64,000 nucleotides of DNA, taken from JBMNGG01 sp050949705 (GTDB taxonomy: Bacteria > Bacillota > Thermosediminibacteria > Thermosediminibacterales > Tepidanaerobacteraceae). The notes beneath the pieces were generated by a model. That model worked only from the letters and a program-made list of their open reading frames with translations. It was not told where the DNA came from and searched no databases. Position 1 is the stretch's first letter; each line of letters starts with the position of its first letter. Positions 24,757-32,824 of this stretch are shown piece after piece. Made by a program: the position numbers and the translations under genes. The DNA lies in contig JBMNGG010000005.1 in assembly GCA_050949705.1 (NCBI GenBank), positions 186,001-250,000 of the forward strand, written 5' to 3'.

Positions 24757-25402
24757 CATAATAAAACTACTCATCCAATCTACTGGAGAAACAATATATA
24801 TGGTATTTTTCTCAGTAGCTATTGCTACATTTTTCGGAGTGCCTCTAGGAATACTTTTATTCGTATCAGAAAAAGGGCAAATCTTAGAAAATAATATTAT
24901 AAATACTGTTTTTTCTTGGATTGTAAATGTTTTTAGATCAATACCTTTTGTTATACTTCTTATAGTCCTGCTACCTTTTACCCGGTTTTTAGTTGGTAAG
25001 GCTATCGGCACAACGGCAGCTATTGTGCCTCTTTCTATAGCAGCTATTCCTTTCGTTGGAAGGATTACAGAAACAGCATTACGGGAAGTCCCTAAAGGTG
25101 TTGTTGAGGCTGCTCAATCTATGGGAGCTTCTCCTTATCAAATAATTACTAGGGTATTAGTCCCTGAAGGTTTACCTTCTATAGTTGCGGGAATAACTAT
25201 TACAACTATCAACCTAATAGGATATTCAGCCATGGCAGGAGTAATTGGAGGGGGTGGTCTCGGGCATGTGGCGGTTAGATATGGATATAATGCGTTCCGC
25301 CCAGATATCATGCTTTATACAGTTGCCATTCTCATCATTATGGTTCAATTCTTTCAAATGATAGGCGATGCTTTTGTAAGACAATTATCTAAAAATCGTT
25401 AA
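24749..25402 (+). CDS. metI: Methionine ABC transporter permease
   Basis: A 217-residue MetI permease with five membrane helices. The family sequence FRSIPFVILLIVLLPFTR and the EAA-type loop EAAQSMGASPYQI are clear, as is the terminal GDAFVRQLSK. The GTG start overlaps the end of metN, suggesting translational coupling. It pairs with MetN and the lipoprotein MetQ. Confidence 0.95.
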   Translation: MSDIIKLLIQSTGETIYMVFFSVAIATFFGVPLGILLFVSEKGQILENNIINTVFSWIVNVFRSIPFVILLIVLLPFTRFLVGKAIGTTAAIVPLSIAAIPFVGRITETALREVPKGVVEAAQSMGASPYQIITRVLVPEGLPSIVAGITITTINLIGYSAMAGVIGGGGLGHVAVRYGYNAFRPDIMLYTVAILIIMVQFFQMIGDAFVRQLSKNR

Positions 25403-25431
25403 TAAATTTTAAATATCAGGAGGAGATAAAT

Positions 25432-26277
25432 TTGAAAAAAATATTTTCATCAATACTGGTTTTATTTCTTATAACTATTTTAACTATAGGATGTGGATCT
25501 GCACCAAGCTCCACACCAAATGACCAATCTGAAGGAAGCTCAAATGGTGCTGACCCTATTACTATTAAAGTCGGAGCTTCACCTGTACCTCATGCAGAAA
25601 TATTAAATGTTGTCAAACCGATTCTTGAAAAAGAAGGCATAAAACTAGAAATTGTAGAATTTGCCGATTATAATCAACCTAACTTAAGATTAGCAGATAA
25701 AGATCTCGATGCCAATTATTTCCAACATATTCCTTACTTAGAGAGCTTTTCAGGAGACCACAATCTAGATCTAATATATACAGCTAAAGTGCATATTGAA
25801 CCTATGGGTGTATATTCCGAAAAACTCCAGACATTAGAAGATATTGAAGAAGGTGCAGAAATCGCAATACCTAATGATCCTACCAATGCCGGAAGAGCAT
25901 TGATTATCTTAGAACAAGCTGGTCTTTTGAAGATTAAAGAAGGTGTAGGAATAGGCGCTACTGTATTTGATATCACTGAAAATCCAAAGAATATAACAAT
26001 AACAGAATTAGAAGCTGCGACCTTACCAAGAGTTCTACAAGATGTAGATGCTGCTGTTATTAATTCCAACTATGCACTGGAAGCTAATCTAGTGCCTAGT
26101 GAAGATGCTATTGTTCTAGAATCAGCTATTGATAATCCATATGTTAATATTTTAGCCATTCGTAATGGAGATGAAAATAGGCCTGAGCTTCAAAAACTCG
26201 CCGAGGCATTAAACTCCACTGAAGTCAAAGAATTTATTGAAAAACAGTATCAAGGTGCAGTCATTCCAGCATTTTAA
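25432..26277 (+). CDS. metQ: Methionine-binding lipoprotein
   Basis: A 281-residue substrate-binding lipoprotein. The signal peptide ends in lipobox LTIG-C with lipidated Cys21, followed by a Ser/Gly linker. The NlpA/MetQ fold shows ASPVPHAEILN, FADYNQPN, DANYFQHIPYL, IPNDPTNAGRAL and AAVINSNYALEANL, all characteristic of MetQ. The start is TTG at 25432 behind AGGAGGAG. Third gene of metNIQ. Confidence 0.95.
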   Translation: MKKIFSSILVLFLITILTIGCGSAPSSTPNDQSEGSSNGADPITIKVGASPVPHAEILNVVKPILEKEGIKLEIVEFADYNQPNLRLADKDLDANYFQHIPYLESFSGDHNLDLIYTAKVHIEPMGVYSEKLQTLEDIEEGAEIAIPNDPTNAGRALIILEQAGLLKIKEGVGIGATVFDITENPKNITITELEAATLPRVLQDVDAAVINSNYALEANLVPSEDAIVLESAIDNPYVNILAIRNGDENRPELQKLAEALNSTEVKEFIEKQYQGAVIPAF

Positions 26278-26320
26278 CAAGGTATCACTGTGAATACTAT
26301 TATCTTAATAACTTTGCTAA

Positions 26321-26354
26321 TAATCACCCTGTGATAAAACAGGGTGATTATTTT
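26321..26354 (+). terminator. Terminator of metNIQ
   Basis: An 11-bp stem (AATCACCCTGT with ACAGGGTGATT) and a T tract. The racemase-family gene follows 50 bases later, so it may receive read-through or have its own promoter. Confidence 0.85.
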
Positions 26355-26405
26355 CCATAATTATTGGTAGTAAATTAGCTAATTCTAAAGTGGAGGTGTT
26401 TAATA

Positions 26406-27068
26406 GTGATTAATAATGAGAAGATTGGTGTTATTGCCGGAACACCAATAGATACTCAAATGGGAGTAGACTTTGTAACAAATAAAGGAATTGGAGCTGT
26501 TGGACGTCCTACTGCTACCAGTTCAAAAGAACAAAATCTTCTACAATTTCTACACCCCGATTCACTAACAAAAAAGGTCCTAAAAATAGTTCGTGAGTTT
26601 AAGACCAAGCAGATTTACAGAACAATGATTTATTGCAATTCTCTATCAGCTGCTATAGATATTGATTATTTACTAAACACTGAACCTGAAGCTATAATAA
26701 TTACTCCATTAGACATATATAAAAGGTTAGCTTACAAGTATAAAAAAATAGCCCTGTGGGCTGCTAATGGTCAGTGCTTATCTGCAATTGAGCATGTATT
26801 TTATAAGGAGAACTCCTCCATAAATATTATGGGTATTTCTATGCTTCCAGTTATTAATGCTATTGAAAAAGGAGCATCTGCAAAATCAATTGTCAATAAG
26901 TTTAAGCTTACATCTCTTATATGTGAGCATTTAGGTGTTGACGGTCTAGTCCTAGGATGCACTCACTTACCTTTTTTGCAGTCTGAACTTGAAAAAATAG
27001 CTAACATTCCTATAATAGATCCTGCAGAACATATGTTGGAGTATTTGATGTCATCTACGCATAAATAA
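26406..27068 (+). CDS. Aspartate/glutamate racemase family protein
   Basis: A 220-residue member of the Asp/Glu/hydantoin racemase superfamily, cofactor-independent enzymes using two cysteines. Both are visible: YCNSLSAAID (Cys near 76) and LGCTHLPFL (Cys near 184). The N terminus IGVIAGTPIDTQMGVD matches the family start, although the usual first Asp-Ser motif differs, so the substrate is not the standard aspartate or glutamate by sequence alone. The GTG start follows GGAGGTG. It lies directly after metNIQ, which in other bacteria can import D- as well as L-methionine, so a methionine-related racemisation is possible (inference). Confidence 0.82.
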   Translation: MINNEKIGVIAGTPIDTQMGVDFVTNKGIGAVGRPTATSSKEQNLLQFLHPDSLTKKVLKIVREFKTKQIYRTMIYCNSLSAAIDIDYLLNTEPEAIIITPLDIYKRLAYKYKKIALWAANGQCLSAIEHVFYKENSSINIMGISMLPVINAIEKGASAKSIVNKFKLTSLICEHLGVDGLVLGCTHLPFLQSELEKIANIPIIDPAEHMLEYLMSSTHK

Positions 27069-27078
27069 TTGGAATAAA

Positions 27079-28335
27079 TTATTTATGTCTTTTATGCCAA
27101 TTACTCCAAATCTTCTTTAATCTTTCAATAATAATCCCTCGTTTTTCAATCATTATATAAGTTGGCGAAGTATCTTTTGGAACTAAAATTACTCCTATAT
27201 CTTTTATCCCATTAGGAAATGCGTTCATCTCTAAGTTCTTAACTTCCCCTGACAGGGTTTTGACGGTCATCCAAAGATATGTAGGGTATTGTGACATTAC
27301 CTCTTTAAAAACATAGGAATCTACTATTTCATATCCGTTAATGGACATTATTATATCTCCAGAAACCAACCCTATTTTTTCCGCAGGGGAATTCTTTATC
27401 ACATCAAGGACCATTTCCCCTTTTTCAGGAGAGACAAATAGCGGCTTGTTATCCTGTTCGCTTTTTTTACCACTTATTATTAAGTATTCATGGGCTACTG
27501 GGGCAAATATAGCAGCTGCAAACGCAAAAGGAGTATATCTAGAAGCTAAAACTGATAACAGCAATAATACCGAACTGAAAAATAAAAGATTTCTAGCTGA
27601 AGCCTTGCAGCGCTTTTTAGGAGTCTTTGTAAGTGCTACATCTCCATATCCTAATGCCGCTACTACTGGTATCATTAAAAATATAGCCTGTTGATTTTGG
27701 GAAAATTCAACTGATGGTCTAATCAACGGCCACCAATCAGGCATTTGAACTATATCCATAGATGGAAAATCTCCAGTAATAACAGTAAGCAGCATAATGG
27801 GCACAGGCCAGAACTCTTGAAGGGAAAATCCCCCTATAATACCAAATGTATTGTCTTTTAAGAACACTGGAGTAGCATTAATATATCCAGCAAAATGTAT
27901 AAGTAGGCTCTCTATGAAATGGAGTATTGCCACAAGACCCATAAGACCAGCAACATCAATTTTCGGAAATCCAAGGAATAAAGAAAATAAAGAAACAATA
28001 CCACCTGCATAAGAAAAACACATTAGATGTGGATTAACAAGGGCAAGCAGTAAAGCTAATGGCCAAACATAAACCAAACCAGCTTCTGTAATACTTATAC
28101 CCAATAGCATTACAATAAAGCTTCCTATTATTCCACCTAGTATACCAAAAAATATTGCATAAAGCATTTTATCCCAAGGGTTTACTTTAACTGTTCCAAA
28201 TAAATCTTTTTCCATGGCTGCAGTCCTTTTATACTGACTCCATACCAAAAAAATAACCAGCCAGAAAAAAGGATTCATTAGAGATGAAGGTATCCCTTGT
28301 AATATGAGAAGCAAAATCTTGCCAAAAGGAAACAC
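27079..28335 (-). CDS. minJ: MinJ-like membrane PDZ protein
   Basis: A 418-residue protein with about seven or eight N-terminal membrane helices (residues 5-295) and a C-terminal PDZ domain (about 305-385; KNSPAEKIGLVSGDIIMSINGYEI). This is the architecture of Bacillus MinJ, the bridge between DivIVA and MinD that places the division site, and the neighbourhood ctp-ftsX-ftsE matches its Bacillus locus. The name therefore rests on architecture and synteny rather than residue-level recognition. The GTG start follows GGAGAG. Convergent with the racemase gene, with an AT-rich dyad over both stops. Confidence 0.75.
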   Translation of the reverse strand: MFPFGKILLLILQGIPSSLMNPFFWLVIFLVWSQYKRTAAMEKDLFGTVKVNPWDKMLYAIFFGILGGIIGSFIVMLLGISITEAGLVYVWPLALLLALVNPHLMCFSYAGGIVSLFSLFLGFPKIDVAGLMGLVAILHFIESLLIHFAGYINATPVFLKDNTFGIIGGFSLQEFWPVPIMLLTVITGDFPSMDIVQMPDWWPLIRPSVEFSQNQQAIFLMIPVVAALGYGDVALTKTPKKRCKASARNLLFFSSVLLLLSVLASRYTPFAFAAAIFAPVAHEYLIISGKKSEQDNKPLFVSPEKGEMVLDVIKNSPAEKIGLVSGDIIMSINGYEIVDSYVFKEVMSQYPTYLWMTVKTLSGEVKNLEMNAFPNGIKDIGVILVPKDTSPTYIMIEKRGIIIERLKKIWSNWHKRHK

Positions 28336-28337
28336 GC

Positions 28338-29588
28338 TTATCTCTCCTGTATTTCCGCTTCAGCGGAAGATTTTATGACTTTAAGAGCCTCAAACAACTG
28401 GTAATCGCTGTCTCTTGGAATATTAAAAGGATTAATATCTTCCTTCAATTGAACATTTATGTCAGGCTCGATCCCTATTCCATCAATACAACGTCCACTA
28501 GGTATATGGTATCTTGCAATGGTCAATTTCATGCCTGTTCCATCTTCAAAAGGTGTTACTTGTTGGACAGACCCCTTGCCAAAAGTTTTAGTTCCTATAA
28601 GCTTGCCAGACTTATGATCTTGAATTGCACCTGCTACAATCTCTGAAGCACTGGCACTATTTTCATTTATAAGCACAGCTAAAGGTATGTTTATTTTGTT
28701 TTCATCAGAATAATATTCTTCTAATTTATTTTTATTCTTGTCTTCGGTATAAACTATTAATCCTTGTCCTAGTATTTCATCTGCTATTCTAACAGACTCA
28801 TATAAGGAACCACCAGGATTATTTCTAAGGTCCAATATCAATCCTTTAATGCCTTGCGCTTTTAGGTTGTCAAGGGCTGTTTTAAACTCGTCATATGTGT
28901 TTGCATCGAATGAAGTGATCTTAATGTATCCTATACTTCCATCCATTAATTCATTTTCTACAGTATTTGACCTAATATCATCTCGCACCAATTCAAATTT
29001 AAGTAACTCATCAATATTCTCTCTTTTAATATGAATAGTTACTTTTGTACCTTTGTCACCTCTTAAAGTGCTTACAGCTTCATCAAGGCTTTTTTTAGTA
29101 AAATCAACATCGTCTATTTTTACAATTATATCTCTAGGTAATATACCAGCTTTTTGTGCCGGGGTACCTTCTATAGGAGATACAACTATTATTTCACCTG
29201 TTTGTTCATGAACACTTAAAACCATTCCTACACCGCTAAATGTCCCACGGATAGTAGTAATTAAATTTTGAAATTCCTTTTCATCCATATAACTCGAATA
29301 AGGATCACCAAGAGAATCTATAATTCCTCTAATAGCCCCTTCAATTAATATATCAGATTCAACATCTTCCACATAATTGCTTTCTATTAATTCTATTACA
29401 TCAGAAATAGGCTTTAACTTTTCAAAGTTTAGCTGCTCTTGGACAATAGGAGCAACCGCTTCTTTATCATTATTATCGACATAGCTTTGCTTCCTGCCTA
29501 CTACTGTTCCAGTAAAAAACGAAAGCAGCGATACTGCCATACACAATACCGCTACTTTTATTATCAATCTTGCTCTGCTATTTAACAT
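28338..29588 (-). CDS. ctpA: S41 family C-terminal processing peptidase
   Basis: A 416-residue membrane-anchored serine protease of the CtpA/CtpB group. A single N-terminal membrane segment (LIIKVAVLCMAVSLLSFF) is followed by a PDZ domain (SGVGMVLSV ... EGTPAQKAGILPRDIIVKID) and the catalytic core with the nucleophile in NENSASASEIVAGA and the general-base Lys in TFGKGSVQ. I place the start at the ATG at 29588, which has GGGAG six bases upstream; an upstream in-frame start at 29654 would add 22 residues and overlap the M23 gene. Possible substrates include division or sporulation regulators; CtpB in Bacillus acts in sporulation. Confidence 0.92.
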   Translation of the reverse strand: MLNSRARLIIKVAVLCMAVSLLSFFTGTVVGRKQSYVDNNDKEAVAPIVQEQLNFEKLKPISDVIELIESNYVEDVESDILIEGAIRGIIDSLGDPYSSYMDEKEFQNLITTIRGTFSGVGMVLSVHEQTGEIIVVSPIEGTPAQKAGILPRDIIVKIDDVDFTKKSLDEAVSTLRGDKGTKVTIHIKRENIDELLKFELVRDDIRSNTVENELMDGSIGYIKITSFDANTYDEFKTALDNLKAQGIKGLILDLRNNPGGSLYESVRIADEILGQGLIVYTEDKNKNKLEEYYSDENKINIPLAVLINENSASASEIVAGAIQDHKSGKLIGTKTFGKGSVQQVTPFEDGTGMKLTIARYHIPSGRCIDGIGIEPDINVQLKEDINPFNIPRDSDYQLFEALKVIKSSAEAEIQER

Positions 29589-29635
29589 AATATGCTCCCA
29601 CCCGGTAAAGTTTTCAGCCTTTACCATTATATCAT

Positions 29636-30778
29636 TTATTTTAACCAATTCCAAGGGTTAACAACTTTGCCGTTTTGTATAACACCAAAGTGCAGATGAG
29701 GTCCTGTAGAAACGCCTGTGCTGCCAATTAGTCCCACTTTATCTCCTTTTAAAACCTTTTTGCCTTCCGAAACAAGGAGCTTGGAAAGGTGAGAGTATTG
29801 AGTGGATATACCTCCACCGTGGCTTACTATAACCGTGTAACCATAAGCTCCATAAGAACCGGAAAAAATAACTTCGCCATCATCTACTGATAAAACATCT
29901 GCTCCTGAAGATGCTGCTATATCAATACCTTCATGATATCGCCTAGTTTTATACACTGGATGGGTTCTCCATCCAAAGTCTGAAGTAATATATTTAGAAC
30001 TTGGTACTGGCCAAAGGAATTGACCGGTTCCGAAAAAGCCTTTTTTATTTTTCATCTCCCACTCAAGAATTTTTCGACGGAGATTTTCCGAGTCTCTTTC
30101 AAGTTGGTCCTGCATCTTTTCATATTGTTTCTTCTCTTGCTCCAGTTTTGCTATTAGCCTTTGTCTATCTCCGCGATATGAAGCTATACTTGCCCGCCTT
30201 GCACTTATTTCATCACGTTGTTTTACTATAAGTCTCTGCTGTTCTTCCAGCTCTGCTTTCTTTTCGGCAACTTCGGCCTGTTTTTCCTTAAACTCTATAA
30301 GAAGGTTTTTATCTGCTTCAATAATTCTTTTCACAATATCAAGCCTTGTTAAAAAATCTGAAAAACTGGAAGATGCTAAAATTACTTCTATGTAATCGAC
30401 AGGACCAGTCTTGTAAAGAGTCCTCATGCGTATGTTTAGATCATCCTTTTGATCTTCGACTCGCTTTATAGCCTGTTCAAGTTCTTCCATAGTATTTGCC
30501 AGATTTTGTTGGGTTTCCTTCAATTTTCCTTCTGTCACAGTCAACTCCTGCTCAGCTTGACTAAGCTTCTTTTCAAGTTCAGCTATTTCCTGAGCAACAT
30601 TCTTTTTCTGCTTGTCCACCTGAAGTATATCATTTTTAAGTTGCTTTATTTGTTTGTTAATATCATCTTGCTGTTTTCTCCAATCACTTATATCCTGAGC
30701 TTCAACCGGTACTAAAATCATTATTGTAACTAAGGTCACTAACAAACTTGTAAAAAACTTTAATTTTTTTCGAGGCAT
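29636..30778 (-). CDS. Murein hydrolase activator, EnvC/M23 family
   Basis: A 380-residue secreted protein: signal peptide (FFTSLLVTLVTIMILVPVEA), a long coiled coil (about residues 40-245) and a LytM/M23 domain at the end. The metal ligands are present (HEGIDIA and PHLHFGV), so unlike E. coli EnvC the domain may itself be an active endopeptidase. EnvC-type proteins are activated by FtsEX through the coiled coil, and ftsX lies directly upstream. The ATG at 30778 follows GGGAGGA; an earlier ATG at 30808 precedes that site and is unlikely. Confidence 0.92.
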   Translation of the reverse strand: MPRKKLKFFTSLLVTLVTIMILVPVEAQDISDWRKQQDDINKQIKQLKNDILQVDKQKKNVAQEIAELEKKLSQAEQELTVTEGKLKETQQNLANTMEELEQAIKRVEDQKDDLNIRMRTLYKTGPVDYIEVILASSSFSDFLTRLDIVKRIIEADKNLLIEFKEKQAEVAEKKAELEEQQRLIVKQRDEISARRASIASYRGDRQRLIAKLEQEKKQYEKMQDQLERDSENLRRKILEWEMKNKKGFFGTGQFLWPVPSSKYITSDFGWRTHPVYKTRRYHEGIDIAASSGADVLSVDDGEVIFSGSYGAYGYTVIVSHGGGISTQYSHLSKLLVSEGKKVLKGDKVGLIGSTGVSTGPHLHFGVIQNGKVVNPWNWLK

Positions 30779-30800
30779 AATATACTTCCTCCCGTTCTTA

Positions 30801-31673
30801 CTAAACATTTAAAAATCTCTTTATGGAAAAGCTGCTACCGAAAGCTCCAATAAACATTCCTATTCCTAAAAATGCCAAAGCATAATCGTAAAACCATTCT
30901 ATTGGAAGAAGGGAAATCATAGGAAGATTTAGTTTGATAGTCGTATAAAGATAATTATAAGCAACACCCAACACACCAATTGCAATTGATGAGCCTATCA
31001 ATCCTAATACCATTCCTTCTATTAAAAAGGGCCAACGCACAAACCAATCAGTTGCACCAATATATTTCATAATATTTATCTCTCGACGTCTGGCAAAAAC
31101 CGTTAGTCGAATAGTGTTAGAAATAATGAAAACTGAAACAGCAGCAAAAACTGCCATTATAGCCAAACCAACTAATCTAACCCAATAAATTATATTAAAC
31201 AGCTTCTCAACGACGCCTTTGCCGTATTGAACCTCGTCTATTCCCGGAAATTTCTCAATTTGTTCAGCTACCTTAGCAACTTCATGAGGATCATTTACTT
31301 TTATGCGAAAAGAATCAGGAAGTGGATTTTCAATACCTTCTAATAGTTCTTCACCCACTTGTTCTTTAAATTCCTCAATTGCTTCTTCTTTCGAAATAAA
31401 CTTTACTTCACTAACGCCATTAGTAGCAGATAACTGCTTATTCAAACTAGCTATCTGACTTGAGTCCGAGGAATCTTCCAAATAAGCTGTAATTTCAACT
31501 TGTGATTCCACATCTTTCAAAATAAAATCAAAATTTACAGAAAGTAACAGAAAAGAACCGAGAATAATAAGTGACGAAGCTACGGCGCCAATTGAAGCAA
31601 CACTCATCCAGCGATTTCTGAAAAGACTTATTAAAGATTCTTTGAAAAAATATTTTATGGTTCTTAGCCTCAT
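30801..31673 (-). CDS. ftsX: Cell division protein FtsX
   Basis: A 290-residue permease-like protein with four membrane helices and a large extracellular loop after the first (about residues 48-165, with VEITAYLEDSSDSSQ and KVAEQIEKFPGIDEV). The conserved FARRREINIMKYIGATDWFVRWPF is split here as FARRREINIMKYIG and ATDWFVRWPF. With FtsE it transmits an ATP-driven signal to the cell-wall hydrolase encoded next. It overlaps ftsE by 4 bp. Confidence 0.95.
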   Translation of the reverse strand: MRLRTIKYFFKESLISLFRNRWMSVASIGAVASSLIILGSFLLLSVNFDFILKDVESQVEITAYLEDSSDSSQIASLNKQLSATNGVSEVKFISKEEAIEEFKEQVGEELLEGIENPLPDSFRIKVNDPHEVAKVAEQIEKFPGIDEVQYGKGVVEKLFNIIYWVRLVGLAIMAVFAAVSVFIISNTIRLTVFARRREINIMKYIGATDWFVRWPFLIEGMVLGLIGSSIAIGVLGVAYNYLYTTIKLNLPMISLLPIEWFYDYALAFLGIGMFIGAFGSSFSIKRFLNV

Positions 31674-32350
31674 TTACAATATACCCCTCTTTCGTCATCC
31701 CTTACCAAGCAGCCATTTTCTAGCTGAATAACTCTTTTTTTCATTGAATCAATCAATTCCCGATCATGGGACGCAACTACGACAGTTGTTCCACTCTTAT
31801 TGATGTCATCCAGCTGTTTCATGATCTCCCATGAAGTATCGGGATCAAGATTGCCGGTAGGTTCATCAGCTATTAGAATATCGGGGTTATTTACAAGAGC
31901 TCGAGCCATAGCTATCCTTTGCTGTTCTCCTCCCGAGAGCTCGGAGGGTTTGGCATTTGCCTTGTGAGCTAAGCCTACTCTGTCAAGAATTTGTGGAACT
32001 CTTTTTCTAATATCTCTAGCAGAAGCTTCTACAACTTCCATTGCAAAAGCCACATTCTCATACACTGTTTTTTCCGGCAATAATCTGAAATCCTGAAAGA
32101 CTATACCAATACGCCGCCTAAGATAAGGAATTTCCCGAGGCCGCAAGCGAGTAATATTTTTGCCTGCGAAAAATATCTGCCCTTTCGTGGGCAGCACTTC
32201 TCTAAATAACAACTTGATTAAAGTAGATTTTCCTGCTCCGCTAGGGCCAACGATAAAAACGAAATCACCTTTTGAAATTTTCAAATTTATATCTTTAAGA
32301 GCGGTTTGACCACTCGGATAGGTCTTTGTGACTCCATACAACTCGATCAA
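31670..32350 (-). CDS. ftsE: Cell division ATP-binding protein FtsE
   Basis: A 226-residue ABC ATPase. Walker A GPSGAGKSTLIKLL is near residue 35, the Q-loop VFQDFRLLPEKTVYENVAFA is the FtsE signature, followed by LSGGEQQRIAMARAL and ILIADEPTGNLDPDTS. The start is TTG at 32350 behind GGAGTGA. First gene of ftsE-ftsX-M23-ctp-minJ, all in one direction with overlaps or short gaps, thus a division and cell-wall remodelling operon. Confidence 0.96.
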   Translation of the reverse strand: MIELYGVTKTYPSGQTALKDINLKISKGDFVFIVGPSGAGKSTLIKLLFREVLPTKGQIFFAGKNITRLRPREIPYLRRRIGIVFQDFRLLPEKTVYENVAFAMEVVEASARDIRKRVPQILDRVGLAHKANAKPSELSGGEQQRIAMARALVNNPDILIADEPTGNLDPDTSWEIMKQLDDINKSGTTVVVASHDRELIDSMKKRVIQLENGCLVRDDERGVYCK

Positions 32351-32602
32351 TTATAATCACTCCAAATATCCAATTAGTTACATATATTTTAGACTTCGAC
32401 GTTTACTCTAAAATTCCTTCATAAAACATGCTTTAAATATGTAATTTGTTAAACTTAGTCGTCTTTATAGAATATAACATCAAATATGCCTTTTTCTCAA
32501 CATTAATATTTCTTTTTTACATAGGATATGACGAAACAACAGATATTTGGAACTCAGATTTGATGTTTTTTACATAAAACGATATGTCTCCCACATTACA
32601 CC

Positions 32603-32662
32603 AAAAAAAAGCCAGGAAAACGTTAGAATAAGTAGTTTTAACATTTTCCCAGCCCTTTTTAT
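32603..32662. terminator. Bidirectional terminator
   Basis: A 15-bp stem (32611-32625 with 32639-32653; G-U pairs tolerated) flanked by A8 on one side and a T tract on the other. On the minus strand it ends the GH130 transcription unit before ftsE. Confidence 0.85.
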
Positions 32663-32736
32663 TTTTTTTTAGCTACTGTTCCAAGATAAAGATAACGGGG
32701 AACCTATCCTTTTATTAAGAATGTCGCTATTCTATT

Positions 32737-32804
32737 ATTGGTGGTCAAAGACCATCAATAGGGTCAAGCAGGGGTAATGTGCGAAAGACTGCAAACCCCT
32801 GCTT
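32737..32804 (-). other. Two consecutive hairpins after the GH130 gene
   Basis: ATTGGTGGTC/GACCATCAAT (32737-32759) and AAGCAGGGGT/ACCCCTGCTT (32766-32804, 19-base loop). Neither is followed by a U tract, so they are not ordinary terminators. Together with the terminator they form a structured stretch of about 200 bases that could be a 3'-UTR small RNA. Function unknown. Confidence 0.5.
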
Positions 32805-32824
32805 AGGACATCTGCCCTCTTTAA

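Noticed and set aside
27060..27087. AT-rich perfect 11-bp dyad over the convergent stops of the racemase and minJ-like genes.
   Set aside because: It could act as a weak bidirectional terminator, but it has no GC stem or T tract, so I did not list it as one.
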